Notes: a model not told the origin generated them from the sequence alone. A DNA stretch of 64,000 bases from an uncultured Acidimicrobiaceae bacterium (GCA_937975915.1 CALJTY010000042.1:235486-299485); one strand, 5' to 3'; shown: positions 28,723 through 36,824, counted from the stretch's first letter. Numbers and translations: made by a program.

Positions 28723-30636
28723 ATGAACCATAAAATAAAAAGTTGGGCGCTCAGCTTCGCCAGTGCTGCCTTGGTGCTCTCTACGTGCATCTTGAGCAGT
28801 GCTGGTGCCGAGGGCGTCGCTGCTTCAACTGTTCAGGTGGCTGTGCTCAACACGGGTAACTTGTTAAATCACCCCGAGGGTGTGGCTGTTGACGCGCAGG
28901 GCGACACGTTCATTGCGAACTATGGATCAGGAATAACCGGGGGAGGCATAACAGTTATTCCCGGTCCATCAACGAGAACAATTTTTGGCCAACAGGTAAC
29001 ACCGAATCAAGCTGCTGCGCTCAATCCTGGCAGTCCCGATTTGAATTCACTGTTGGATAATCCTTGGGGGCTCTGTGTTGATTCACGCGGCGACCTCTTC
29101 ATTGCTAACTACTCCTACCGAGGCCCAGGAAGCATTGTCGTCATTCCGGGAGCAAGCACTTCATCGCTCTATGGACAGACTGTTGTCCCTGGTCAGCCCA
29201 TTGAATTTAACCCAGGAACTTCGACAACGCTGAAGCCACTCATCAATGACCCATCGGGCGTTGCAATCAATGCAGCTGGTGACGTAGTCATTGCAAATTA
29301 CACAGATGGTTCTCTGCTCGCAGTTCCTGGAGCTTCGACGACGTCACTCTTTGGAAAAGCTGTAACGTCAAATCAACCAGTTGTCCTAGACCCTGGAACA
29401 TCGGGAAGTCTTTTTGCCTTAGTTCGTCAACCTGGTTACCTCACCTTTGACGGCGCAGGAAACCTTTACATTGACAATTACATGTCTCTTAACAACGCAA
29501 TCGTTGTCATTCCAAATTCGTCAACTACGTCACTCTTTGGACAAACGGTCACAGCTAATCAGCCAACCACCCTTAACCCAGGCGATGCAGGAAGCCTTTC
29601 TGCACTACTGCACTTTCCTATGGGCATGGCCTTTGACGCAATGGGTGATCTTTTTATTGCTAACACCTCAACAGGAAATGATTACAACATCATTGCTATC
29701 CCGAGTGAGAAAACCTCCTCCATTCAGGCCCAGAAGGTGACTGGGAACCAGCCCGTGGTCTACGACCCTGGTATCCCTGGCAGTATCGCTGGAAAACTTT
29801 CTCGACCAACTGGGATGGCGCTAAACCTTTACGGACAACTTCTTGTTGCTAGCTATAACCCCGCGAGCATCACCTCTATTGGTGTGCCACCTCCACCAGC
29901 GGCGATACCAACCTCAAAACCAACGGCACCAACGAACGTAACTGCTGCAATTGCGAACGGCATCGCAACAGTTTCATTCACCCCTGGAAGCTCAGGAAAC
30001 CTCGCAACCTATGACCAAATCGACCTCTACATAAATGGTGTCAATCAGGGAAATGTTTGCAACGTCTCTGGAGCTAGTTCTTGTCAGATCTCTAACCTCG
30101 GTGCAAATACCAACTACACATTCGTAGTGACGGCTGTTAACGCCCTTGGATCAGCTGCCTCTGAGCCTTCAAACAGCGTTAGCTACGTTGCATCAACGAC
30201 AACTACAACGACAACTACAACGACCATGCCAACAACACCAACGACGCCAACGACGCCAACGACAACTACAACTATTCCAACCCCCATTAGGGCTCAGATC
30301 AACTCCACTGTGTACTTCACGACTGGATCTGCAGTACTTGGAACAACTGCGAAGGCATCGTTGCAGGCCGTGGCTAAGAAGATTGTCCAGAGTTACTTTA
30401 CGAACCTGAGGCTCGATGGCTACACCGATTACCGTGAAGCAGGAACTCGAAGTGTCACTCTTTCGCAGTCCAGAAACAATGCTGTTATCAGTTATCTGGT
30501 GACTCTTCTAAAACAACAAAACGCTACGAGTCCAACTTTTGTTAAATCAGCGCACGGCATTTCAAAACAGAGTGCCAATCTCTCACTCAACAGAAAAGTT
30601 GTTGTGACGGGGACCGTTAGCTTTCTGACTAAGTAA
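28723..30636 (+). CDS. Exported NHL-like repeat protein with FN3 and C-terminal OmpA-type domain
   Basis: A 637-aa exported protein. The signal peptide (residues 1 to about 28, ending LSSAGA) precedes six or so repeats of about 62 residues that combine an NHL-like beta-propeller blade (HPEGVAVDAQGDTFIANYG) with a characteristic insert of the form STTSLFGQTVTANQPxxLNPG. Then come a fibronectin-III-like domain (about 395-490), a Thr/Pro-rich linker, and an OmpA_C-like domain (about 530-637: VYFTTGSAVL, LDGYTDYREAGT, LSQSRNNAVISYL, LNRKVVV). The aspartate and arginine that bind diaminopimelate in OmpA domains are present, so it may tether the neighbouring giant proteins to peptidoglycan (inference). 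Its 3' end overlaps convergent menH by 54 nt. Confidence 0.88.
   Translation: MNHKIKSWALSFASAALVLSTCILSSAGAEGVAASTVQVAVLNTGNLLNHPEGVAVDAQGDTFIANYGSGITGGGITVIPGPSTRTIFGQQVTPNQAAALNPGSPDLNSLLDNPWGLCVDSRGDLFIANYSYRGPGSIVVIPGASTSSLYGQTVVPGQPIEFNPGTSTTLKPLINDPSGVAINAAGDVVIANYTDGSLLAVPGASTTSLFGKAVTSNQPVVLDPGTSGSLFALVRQPGYLTFDGAGNLYIDNYMSLNNAIVVIPNSSTTSLFGQTVTANQPTTLNPGDAGSLSALLHFPMGMAFDAMGDLFIANTSTGNDYNIIAIPSEKTSSIQAQKVTGNQPVVYDPGIPGSIAGKLSRPTGMALNLYGQLLVASYNPASITSIGVPPPPAAIPTSKPTAPTNVTAAIANGIATVSFTPGSSGNLATYDQIDLYINGVNQGNVCNVSGASSCQISNLGANTNYTFVVTAVNALGSAASEPSNSVSYVASTTTTTTTTTTMPTTPTTPTTPTTTTTIPTPIRAQINSTVYFTTGSAVLGTTAKASLQAVAKKIVQSYFTNLRLDGYTDYREAGTRSVTLSQSRNNAVISYLVTLLKQQNATSPTFVKSAHGISKQSANLSLNRKVVVTGTVSFLTK
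30197..30275 (+). repeat. Low-complexity ACN-rich tract coding for a Thr/Pro linker
   Basis: Short tandem units (ACAACTACAACG twice, AACGACGCC twice) encode TTTTTTTTTMPTTPTTPTTP between the FN3 and OmpA-type domains. Such tracts can change length by slippage. Confidence 0.7.
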
Positions 30637-31371
30637 AGAAGCAACGAGTTTCGCAACTTCTTCAGGCTTCTCTAGATGAACTGCGTGCCCGGCGTCTTCA
30701 ACGACTTCGAGTTTGCCATTCTTTATGCGCTGCGCTAGGTGATTGCCTTCACCAACGAACTTCTTATCGAGCGATCCAGCAATACAAAGAGTCGGGATTT
30801 CTATCTCACCAAGTCGAGGTGACAAGAACTCCTGAGTTCCTGTTCCAGCGCTTCGCAGTGAATTAGCCATGCCCTGTGCATCAGTGCTGCGTGCAGTGCG
30901 TTCTGCGGGGTCGAAGGGGAGAGTGGCGAACATTGGCTTTGCTAACCATTCCTCAATGAACTCCTCACTGCCAAGGCTGATGATTCGCTCGGCGAGATCG
31001 TCATCTCGCTCACGTCGTTCTTCTCGTTCAACCTTGTCGCCAATTCCTCGTGTTGCACTTATGAGAATGAGTTTTGAAATACGACCGGGATGCTGCAATG
31101 CAACATGCAGAGCAATTCGACCACCCATTGAGTAACCACCGAGAGCGATTGGTTCTGGAGGCATGATTTCAGCGATTAAATCGGCTGTTTCATTGAGCGA
31201 TGCGGTGACATGACTTGCTGAACCATGCCCGGGCAGGTCAACGGTCAAGACTTCGTTAGTTCCTGCCAGAATGTATCTAAAGATATGTGCGGAGTCCCTC
31301 GTTTGGGTGAATCCGTGCAACCAGAGGATTGGTTCCCCGGAGCCTGATTTCTGGATACTTAGGAGTGACAT
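30583..31371 (-). CDS. menH: Alpha/beta-hydrolase, probable MenH (SHCHC synthase)
   Basis: A 262-aa alpha/beta-hydrolase, placed in menaquinone synthesis (2-succinyl-6-hydroxy-2,4-cyclohexadiene-1-carboxylate synthase) because it is head-to-head with menD. LWLHGFTQTRDSA holds the oxyanion-hole region, GGYSMGGRIALHVAL carries the nucleophile serine, and EDAGHAVHLEKPEEV the catalytic histidine; GYSMGGR is the usual MenH form. The frame is open upstream to 31422, but MSLLSIQKSGSG at 31371 is the family start and has a TACGCT box 8 nt upstream. The 3' end overlaps the surface-protein gene by 54 nt. A non-MenH hydrolase cannot be fully excluded. Confidence 0.85.
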   Translation of the reverse strand: MSLLSIQKSGSGEPILWLHGFTQTRDSAHIFRYILAGTNEVLTVDLPGHGSASHVTASLNETADLIAEIMPPEPIALGGYSMGGRIALHVALQHPGRISKLILISATRGIGDKVEREERRERDDDLAERIISLGSEEFIEEWLAKPMFATLPFDPAERTARSTDAQGMANSLRSAGTGTQEFLSPRLGEIEIPTLCIAGSLDKKFVGEGNHLAQRIKNGKLEVVEDAGHAVHLEKPEEVAKLVASLLSQKANGPRHNNFSVE

Positions 31372-33008
31372 TGCAACAAAGCGTACCGACCACGAGCGAG
31401 CTCCAAGCGACGTTCTGTGCAACTTTGTTCGATGAGTGGATTGCCAGCGGACTTCGCGACGTAGTTATCTGTCCAGGATCACGCTCTACACCTCTGGCTC
31501 TTGCCGCCAGTGCTCGAAAAGAACTCACGCTCCACGTGCGAATTGATGAGCGAAGTGCTGGCTTCTTCGCAATTGGCAGGGCTCTTGTGACCAAGCAGCC
31601 CGTGGCAATCATCGTCACTAGTGGCACCGCTGCAGCTGAGCTGCACGCCTGCGTCGCAGAAGCTGATCAAGCATTTGTCCCACTACTTGTTTTAACCGCT
31701 GATCGACCACCAGAACTGCACGGTGTTGGAGCGCCACAAACTATTAATCAACACAAGCTTTTTGGCGACATGGTGAGAGAATTTATTGAACCTGGTGTGG
31801 CATCTGAAGAAATGGTCTCATCGTGGAGGGCAATTGCCCACTCCGCGATCACTTCATCACGCGGAGTTAATGCAGGGCCCGTTCACATGAATCTCGCTTT
31901 TGTGGAACCTCTCGTTGCGACACCTTTAGAACTTCAGCCTCGCGTAGCAAGTGAAGCAGTGGAGAGTCAGCCAGTAAGCAGTGAATCCATTTCGCAACAG
32001 AAAGTCCTTTGTGTCGTGGGTGCAGGTGGTGCACAGTTCGTTCCGCTTCTACAAGAGCAAGGCTGGGTTGTGATCAGTGACGTCACGACGCAGGGCACTC
32101 TTAGCTACTTTGATCCATTGCTTCGATCACAGCAGTTTGTAGAAAAAGCGAAACCTGATGTAGTCCTTCGTGTGGGCGGCATTCCGTCATCGAAGGTTCT
32201 CGGTGAAGTGCTTCGCAATTGGAAGGTTCCAGTGTGGTCAGTGGGCGAGAGATTCGTCGCAGACCCCGACCGACTTGTTTCCAAGCACCTCGATGCATGC
32301 CCGGTTGCAGAAAAATCAAGTGACGCTGCATACCTTGCGCTCTGGAATGAAGCTTCCACTCGCGTAGGTAATTGGCTCCGCATTTCTGAGACACCATCTG
32401 CACTTCTGAGCGAACCATTGGTGGCTCGACGAGTTGTGCATCACGCAAATGAAAACAATGTCGCACTCGTGGTTGGGTCATCAATGCCAGTGCGAGATGT
32501 TGAGTGGTGGTCAGAGCCTCGGCGAGCTCCAACCTTCTCTAATCGTGGTGTCAACGGGATCGACGGAGTCGTCTCAACGGTCCTCGGTGTTGCAAGTGGC
32601 GACAAGGCCATTGGCTACATAGGTGACGTGACAATGTTGCACGATGTTTCTGGTCTCGTTGATGGAACAGGGGACGAAACGTCCAGCTGTGTTCTAGTTA
32701 TCTCTGATAACCGAGGCGGAGGCATCTTTAACTTCCTTACTCAGGCCCAGACTCTCGACAATGACCAGTTCGAAAAACTCTTCGGAACTCCACGTAGTCA
32801 CGACCTCGCAAAAATCGCGCAGGCATTCGGTCACCACGGCTCAGACGCTCACTCATTAGGTGAGCTCGATGAAGCAATTTCTTCGGGGCTAGAGCGAAAA
32901 GGACTGAGTGTTGTTGTTGCTCACGTGCCAGCGCGCACAATCAATGTGTTGGCGCACGAACAGTGGAACAAAGAAGTTGCTGACCTCATTGAGGACTTAG
33001 TTTGCTAG
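31371..33008 (+). CDS. menD: SEPHCHC synthase (menaquinone biosynthesis)
   Basis: A thiamine-diphosphate enzyme of about 545 aa that condenses isochorismate with 2-oxoglutarate. Clear motifs: VVICPGSRSTPLALAA and HVRIDERSAGFFAIG at the N terminus, TSGTAAAELHACVAEA, VGSSMPVRDVEWW, and the ThDP-binding region GYIGDVTMLHDVSGL to NRGGGIFNFL. Start: TTG 31371 preceded by AGGAG (5 nt spacing) or GTG 31365; no ATG is available. Both options put the start on top of the start codon of the opposing menH. The stop overlaps ccdA by 7 nt. Function is secure, the start less so. Confidence 0.95.
   Translation: MQQSVPTTSELQATFCATLFDEWIASGLRDVVICPGSRSTPLALAASARKELTLHVRIDERSAGFFAIGRALVTKQPVAIIVTSGTAAAELHACVAEADQAFVPLLVLTADRPPELHGVGAPQTINQHKLFGDMVREFIEPGVASEEMVSSWRAIAHSAITSSRGVNAGPVHMNLAFVEPLVATPLELQPRVASEAVESQPVSSESISQQKVLCVVGAGGAQFVPLLQEQGWVVISDVTTQGTLSYFDPLLRSQQFVEKAKPDVVLRVGGIPSSKVLGEVLRNWKVPVWSVGERFVADPDRLVSKHLDACPVAEKSSDAAYLALWNEASTRVGNWLRISETPSALLSEPLVARRVVHHANENNVALVVGSSMPVRDVEWWSEPRRAPTFSNRGVNGIDGVVSTVLGVASGDKAIGYIGDVTMLHDVSGLVDGTGDETSSCVLVISDNRGGGIFNFLTQAQTLDNDQFEKLFGTPRSHDLAKIAQAFGHHGSDAHSLGELDEAISSGLERKGLSVVVAHVPARTINVLAHEQWNKEVADLIEDLVC
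31380..31385 (-). promoter_or_regulatory. Possible -10 box TACGCT for menH
   Basis: Minus-strand TACGCT, 8 nt, ATG at 31371. The box lies inside the first codons of menD. Confidence 0.4.
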
Positions 33009-33745
33009 CGGTACTTCCGAGTTCAATCATTGCGGCGATGCCGTTTGCATTCGCTGCCGGACTTATCTCTTTTGTTTCGCCGTGCGTGCTGCCACTTCTT
33101 CCTGGATACCTCGCATTCTTAGGTGGCGCCACGGGAACTGTCACCAAGAGCAGTGGAAGAGGGCGCGCAGTGGTCGGCTCCCTCGCATTCATTTTCGGTT
33201 TTGCCATTGTCTTTGTCAGCCTCGGCGCACTCTTTGGTCAGTTAGGTGTTCAGCTTCGTGTTCATCAGCGAGCCTTTGAAGTGGTCTTTGGCGTTGTAAC
33301 GGTCTTGCTTGGAATGTTCTTTGCTGGATGGTGGCCATCAAACGTGCTGCAGCGCGAACGAAGGATTCAATTTCTCCCGCGTGCCACTGTTGCTGGTGCA
33401 GGACTCCTCGGATTTACCTTTGCTCTCGGATGGACGCCATGCATTGGACCAACACTTGGAGCAATCCTCGGTCTGGCTGCTTCATCAAGTGGCGCAACTG
33501 CATTTAGAGGATCAGTGCTCGCCTTCGTGTACTGCCTCGGACTTGGACTTCCTTTTGTTGTAGCGGCACTTGCAACTGAGTGGATGGTTGGTGTTTCATC
33601 CTGGCTACGGCGCAATGCGAAGCTCATTGGCCAAATTGGTGGGGTAGTGCTGATTCTTATTGGAGTCTTTGAAATCAGTGGACTGTGGCATTCAATGGTC
33701 CTTTGGCTTCAGGTCCACTTACCAGCCTCAACTTCGCTTCTGTAA
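33002..33745 (+). CDS. ccdA: Cytochrome c biogenesis protein CcdA-type thiol transporter
   Basis: A 247-aa membrane protein of the CcdA/DsbD-transmembrane family that passes reducing equivalents across the membrane for cytochrome c maturation or thiol reduction. Six hydrophobic spans are visible, with the paired redox cysteines in SFVSPCVLPLLPGYLAFLGG and ALGWTPCIGPTLGAILGLA, both with the flanking prolines expected. It starts with TTG at 33002, overlapping menD by 7 nt, so it belongs to the menD transcript. No ResB/ResC genes are adjacent, and the partner thioredoxin is not in the window unless the YyaL-like protein serves, for which there is no evidence. Confidence 0.93.
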   Translation: MLAVLPSSIIAAMPFAFAAGLISFVSPCVLPLLPGYLAFLGGATGTVTKSSGRGRAVVGSLAFIFGFAIVFVSLGALFGQLGVQLRVHQRAFEVVFGVVTVLLGMFFAGWWPSNVLQRERRIQFLPRATVAGAGLLGFTFALGWTPCIGPTLGAILGLAASSSGATAFRGSVLAFVYCLGLGLPFVVAALATEWMVGVSSWLRRNAKLIGQIGGVVLILIGVFEISGLWHSMVLWLQVHLPASTSLL

Positions 33746-33800
33746 AACCACTTTGCTCATTATTTAGCTGCGTTGTTCGAGTTTTGTCGAGCGCTACTCC

Positions 33801-33806
33801 TAGGAT
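33801..33806 (+). promoter_or_regulatory. Leaderless-type -10 box TAGGAT for tyrS
   Basis: TAGGAT, 6 nt, ATG at 33813. No Shine-Dalgarno is present in the 6 nt. The rest of the 67-bp ccdA-tyrS gap shows nothing further. Confidence 0.6.
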
Positions 33807-33812
33807 GTATCT

Positions 33813-35096
33813 ATGAATATTCGTGACGACTGGAAGTTTCGCGGACTTGTTCATCAGGTGACTGATGATGCGGTTCTCGACCGTCTCTCAAAGGGTGGCG
33901 TCACGGCTTATATAGGATTCGACCCGACTGCTTCATCACTTCACCTCGGCAGTCTCATCCAAATTCTTAACCTTCGCCGTCTTCAACAAGCCGGCAATCG
34001 ACCGATTGCACTCGCGGGCGGGGGAACTGGGCTCATTGGAGATCCAAGCTTCAAGGCAGTAGAGCGACCTCTTCTTAACGACGAGCAACTTCAAGAAAAC
34101 ATTGACGGCATCAGAAGCCAATTGTCTCGTTTTCTCGACTTCAGCCCAGCGGCCGGAAAAGCGCAAGGTTTGCTCCTTAACAATGCTGACTGGCTGACCA
34201 AGCTTTCTCTCACAGACTTTCTTCGAGACACAGGAAAGCACTTCACCGTTAATCAGATGATTGCCAAAGACTCCGTAAAGAGTCGACTCGATCGTGACGA
34301 TGTTGGAATTTCATTTACCGAGTTCACGTACATGTTGCTACAGGCTTACGACTTCCTTCGACTCAACATTGATCACGACTGCACTGTGCAACTAGGCGGA
34401 TCTGACCAATGGGGGAACATCACCATGGGAACAGAGCTCATTCGAAAAATAACCGGCAAGTCATCAGGGGCTGGAATCACTTCGCCGTTGCTCCTTAAAG
34501 CGGACGGCACAAAGTTTGGAAAAACTGAGTCGGGTGAAAACGTTTGGCTCGACGCTGAGCGAACGTCACCATTTCAAATGCACCAGTACCTGCTTAACGC
34601 AGATGACGCAATGACCCCACTGTTGTTGCGTTATTTCACGTTCCTCGATCACGACACGATTCGAAGTCTCGATGATGCAATAAAGTCAGCGCCACAAGAA
34701 CGAGCGGCGCAGCGCACACTCGCAAACGAAGTCGTAGCCCTGGTGCACGGCGAAGATGCCGCCAAGAACGCCGAGCGCGCAGGCGAAGCACTCTTCAGCG
34801 AAGAGATTGCCTCACTGGATGAAAAGACGTTGCTACAAGTTGTTTCAGACGCTCCATCATCAAAGATGACGAGAAGTGAACTCAGCGCTGGCATTGACAT
34901 TGTTGATTTACTTGTGCGCTGTGAACTCGCGAGCTCTAAGGGTGAGGCGCGACGTTTCCTTGAACAAGGCGGCGTGTACATAAACAACCAGCGCGTTGAT
35001 GCTGCTCAGGCTGTTGACACGAAGAGCATCCTCCATGATCGCTACATGGTTGTTCGACGTGGTCGCAAACAAATGCACCTCGTTGTGCTTGCATGA
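33813..35096 (+). CDS. tyrS: Tyrosyl-tRNA synthetase
   Basis: A class I aminoacyl-tRNA synthetase of 427 aa, normal for bacterial TyrRS. The N-terminal YIGFDPTASSLHLGSL contains the HIGH-type motif (HLGS, 44-47), GGSDQWGNI is the tyrosine-site segment, and K234-F-G-K-T is the KMSKS-type loop. The C-terminal S4 RNA-binding domain is seen in LLVRCELASSKGEARRFLEQGGVYINNQRV. ATG 33813 follows a TAGGAT box by 6 nt. The lipoprotein gene overlaps its stop by 4 nt (ATGA). No T-box is seen upstream; the leader seems to be absent altogether. Confidence 0.97.
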   Translation: MNIRDDWKFRGLVHQVTDDAVLDRLSKGGVTAYIGFDPTASSLHLGSLIQILNLRRLQQAGNRPIALAGGGTGLIGDPSFKAVERPLLNDEQLQENIDGIRSQLSRFLDFSPAAGKAQGLLLNNADWLTKLSLTDFLRDTGKHFTVNQMIAKDSVKSRLDRDDVGISFTEFTYMLLQAYDFLRLNIDHDCTVQLGGSDQWGNITMGTELIRKITGKSSGAGITSPLLLKADGTKFGKTESGENVWLDAERTSPFQMHQYLLNADDAMTPLLLRYFTFLDHDTIRSLDDAIKSAPQERAAQRTLANEVVALVHGEDAAKNAERAGEALFSEEIASLDEKTLLQVVSDAPSSKMTRSELSAGIDIVDLLVRCELASSKGEARRFLEQGGVYINNQRVDAAQAVDTKSILHDRYMVVRRGRKQMHLVVLA

Positions 35097-35533
35097 TTAA
35101 GCGAATCGCTGCGCTACTGCTGTGTGGTGTTGTACTGAGTGGCTGTGGCACGATCACTCTTAACGCGGCAATGAGTAACTGGGTTAAGCAAAGTAACTTC
35201 TCAGAAAATCTAAAAACCGTCGTGCTTGATGCCAAAGTCACGATCAAGGATTTGGCAAACCCCGCTCTCGGGGTGAATGATTTGCACACCGTGTGTGGCG
35301 TTTTTTTAACTGACGTGCAATCTGCGAATGCTTCACTTCCAACGCCAGACAATCAGTCAAGCAATCTTCTTTCGAGTGCCTATGTAGATCTAGGTGCAGG
35401 GGCGAATCAGTGCTACAAAGCTGGAATGAATCCTGCACTTCGTGCCGATGCTTCGGCTCTTCTGGCGAAAGGTTTAGCGACGCTGAGTGCTGCGAGCATT
35501 CGCATCAGTGTTGTTACCGGCAAACTACCTTAA
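35093..35533 (+). CDS. Small lipoprotein of unknown function
   Basis: A 146-aa exported lipoprotein. The signal peptide MIKRIAALLLCGVVLSGC ends in a good lipobox (L-S-G-C, Cys18), so it should be lipidated and held on the outer face of the membrane. The mature part is helical, with two further cysteines (HTVCGVF and NQCYKAG) that may pair. I do not recognise the family. It is coupled to tyrS through ATGA, a position that probably reflects shared transcription rather than function. It converges on the next gene with a 4-nt overlap. Confidence 0.85.
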   Translation: MIKRIAALLLCGVVLSGCGTITLNAAMSNWVKQSNFSENLKTVVLDAKVTIKDLANPALGVNDLHTVCGVFLTDVQSANASLPTPDNQSSNLLSSAYVDLGAGANQCYKAGMNPALRADASALLAKGLATLSAASIRISVVTGKLP

Positions 35534-35751
35534 CTCTGCGGACGTAGATCAATCTCGAGTCGCAAGATTCCATCTTCCAGTGTTGCCACAGCATCTCCCA
35601 ACATTGCGTAATCCTGGAAGTCGAGCTTGGCGGCATCCATGAACATCTGTCGCTCGGGGCCTTCCACCGGGGGTAGGCCACGCTTACGCACGGCTTCAGC
35701 CCTTTCACGGAATCGAAGGATCATGTCGTTGGGATTAAAGGCATCGCTCAT
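35530..35751 (-). CDS. Small hypothetical protein, 73 aa
   Basis: A short soluble acidic protein (MSDAFNPNDMILRFRERAEAV..., ending LEDGILRLEIDLRP). The open frame extends upstream to 35937, but ATG 35751 has a TAGCAT box exactly 7 nt upstream, and the longer form would cover the opposite gene's leader. The pattern of a charged helix followed by FMDAAKLDFQDYAMLGDAVATLEDG looks like a genuine compact domain. No family recognised. Confidence 0.65.
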   Translation of the reverse strand: MSDAFNPNDMILRFRERAEAVRKRGLPPVEGPERQMFMDAAKLDFQDYAMLGDAVATLEDGILRLEIDLRPQS

Positions 35752-35758
35752 ACCTTGA

Positions 35759-35764
35759 ATGCTA
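35759..35764 (-). promoter_or_regulatory. Leaderless-type -10 box TAGCAT for the 73-aa gene
   Basis: Minus-strand TAGCAT, 7 nt, ATG at 35751. It sets the start of this small gene. Confidence 0.55.
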
Positions 35765-35790
35765 GGGGTTTCGAGCCTTCGCTCAGTTGG

Positions 35791-35796
35791 TATCAT
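35791..35796 (+). promoter_or_regulatory. Possible -10 box TATCAT for the zinc-ribbon-like gene
   Basis: TATCAT about 72 nt before GTG 35868; unlike most genes here it would give a structured leader of about 65 nt. Confidence 0.35.
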
Positions 35797-35826
35797 GGTT
35801 TCTCGGTGTAGTTGGCGCTGCACCGC

Positions 35827-35853
35827 GGTTACCGCCAGATATGGCCCGTAACC
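35827..35853 (+). promoter_or_regulatory. 5' leader hairpin before the zinc-ribbon-like gene
   Basis: GGTTAC (35827-35832) pairs with GTAACC (35848-35853), with an inner GCC/GGC stem and AGATAT loop. It ends just ahead of the GAGGAG ribosome site, so it could affect translation. Confidence 0.4.
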
Positions 35854-35867
35854 AGTGAGGAGTTGTT

Positions 35868-36080
35868 GTGAAAAAAGGACGCCACCGCCGTTTTGTAGAG
35901 GCTCGCGAACTAAAGCAGTCCACTGGACCTCGTGCAACTAAGTGCGACGAATGTGGTTCGGCACCTGAAGACATCCACGCTGAGTGGTGCATGGCCGAAG
36001 AAGATCGATATGACGAAATTCTTGGATCATTGCCACGACCTTCTTTTAACGAAGAAGATCCTCTCGCTGCTGAGGGCTAA
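35868..36080 (+). CDS. Small zinc-ribbon-like protein, 70 aa
   Basis: A 70-aa protein with a basic N terminus (KKGRHRRFVEARELK) and C-x-x-C followed by a third cysteine (ATKCDECGSAPEDIHAEWC), consistent with a partial zinc-binding knuckle using one more ligand such as histidine. The acidic C terminus holds no motif. GTG 35868 is preceded by GAGGAG at a suitable distance. Its stop overlaps the convergent 246-aa gene by 4 nt. The function is unknown; the basic end could touch nucleic acid. Confidence 0.7.
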   Translation: MKKGRHRRFVEARELKQSTGPRATKCDECGSAPEDIHAEWCMAEEDRYDEILGSLPRPSFNEEDPLAAEG

Positions 36081-36817
36081 TTCTTCTTACGAAGAACTGG
36101 GTGGGGTAGGAACGTACCCTTAGGTTTTGCAGCGCGGTCATTCATGTACGCAAGTACTTTTGCATAGACGTCTTTGCCAACCATCGCTGCAAGTTCTTCG
36201 GCCATTGAATCGACGACGCGTGTTTTTCCTACGAACGCAAGATCGTCTGCAGTGCACCACCAGTGAAAGTCATCTCCACCTTCGCCCCAGTGACTGCGGT
36301 CCCACTGAGCAATGCGCGTCATGATCCAACCATTGTCCATGGTGTCATCGTCGCGGTGCAGTGGTAGCTGCCAGCACACCTCTGGCTTTAGCGGGATATA
36401 ACTTTCGCCAGTGTCCATTGAAAGTACGTGCAGCGCACAACCAGGACCACGCTTGAAGTCAGGTCGGTTAAGGAAGATGCACGCGTTGTCAACGAGACGT
36501 GTAACCATTTCACCGTTCTTCTTTGTTTTCGTAGTTCCGTTCTTGCCCTTGGACTTGAACTGCCACTGGTCATCAGTGAGACGCTTCGCTGCTTTTTCAA
36601 CACGCTTACGGTCTTTTTCATCACTGAAGTGAGCGCCGTAACTGCAGCATCCCTGAACGAGCTTGCTGGCGTCTTCGTCAAGCACACCCTTGCAACCAGA
36701 ACCAAAGATGCACGACCAGTTGCTTTCTAGAAATGTGATGTCGAACATGTAGATCCGCTTGCGGGTCTCATCTTCAAAGCTGAACCACTCGTGGGCGTCT
36801 GTGGGGATAGAAGTCAT
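36077..36817 (-). CDS. Cysteine-rich protein, DUF3109/YkgJ-like
   Basis: A 246-aa soluble protein with many cysteines in an order that suggests a metal or Fe-S site: SNWSCIFGSGCKG, VQGCCSYGAHF, DNACIFLN, GPGCALH, EVCWQLPLHR, WWCTADD. The C-x(n)-GCKG...CCSYG pattern resembles the DUF3109 and YkgJ-type cysteine clusters, whose role is not established. ATG 36817 has a TAACGT box 7 nt upstream. The neighbouring divergent gene nfuA is an Fe-S carrier, which fits with, but does not prove, an Fe-S link. Confidence 0.72.
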   Translation of the reverse strand: MTSIPTDAHEWFSFEDETRKRIYMFDITFLESNWSCIFGSGCKGVLDEDASKLVQGCCSYGAHFSDEKDRKRVEKAAKRLTDDQWQFKSKGKNGTTKTKKNGEMVTRLVDNACIFLNRPDFKRGPGCALHVLSMDTGESYIPLKPEVCWQLPLHRDDDTMDNGWIMTRIAQWDRSHWGEGGDDFHWWCTADDLAFVGKTRVVDSMAEELAAMVGKDVYAKVLAYMNDRAAKPKGTFLPHPVLRKKN

Positions 36818-36824
36818 AAGGAAA

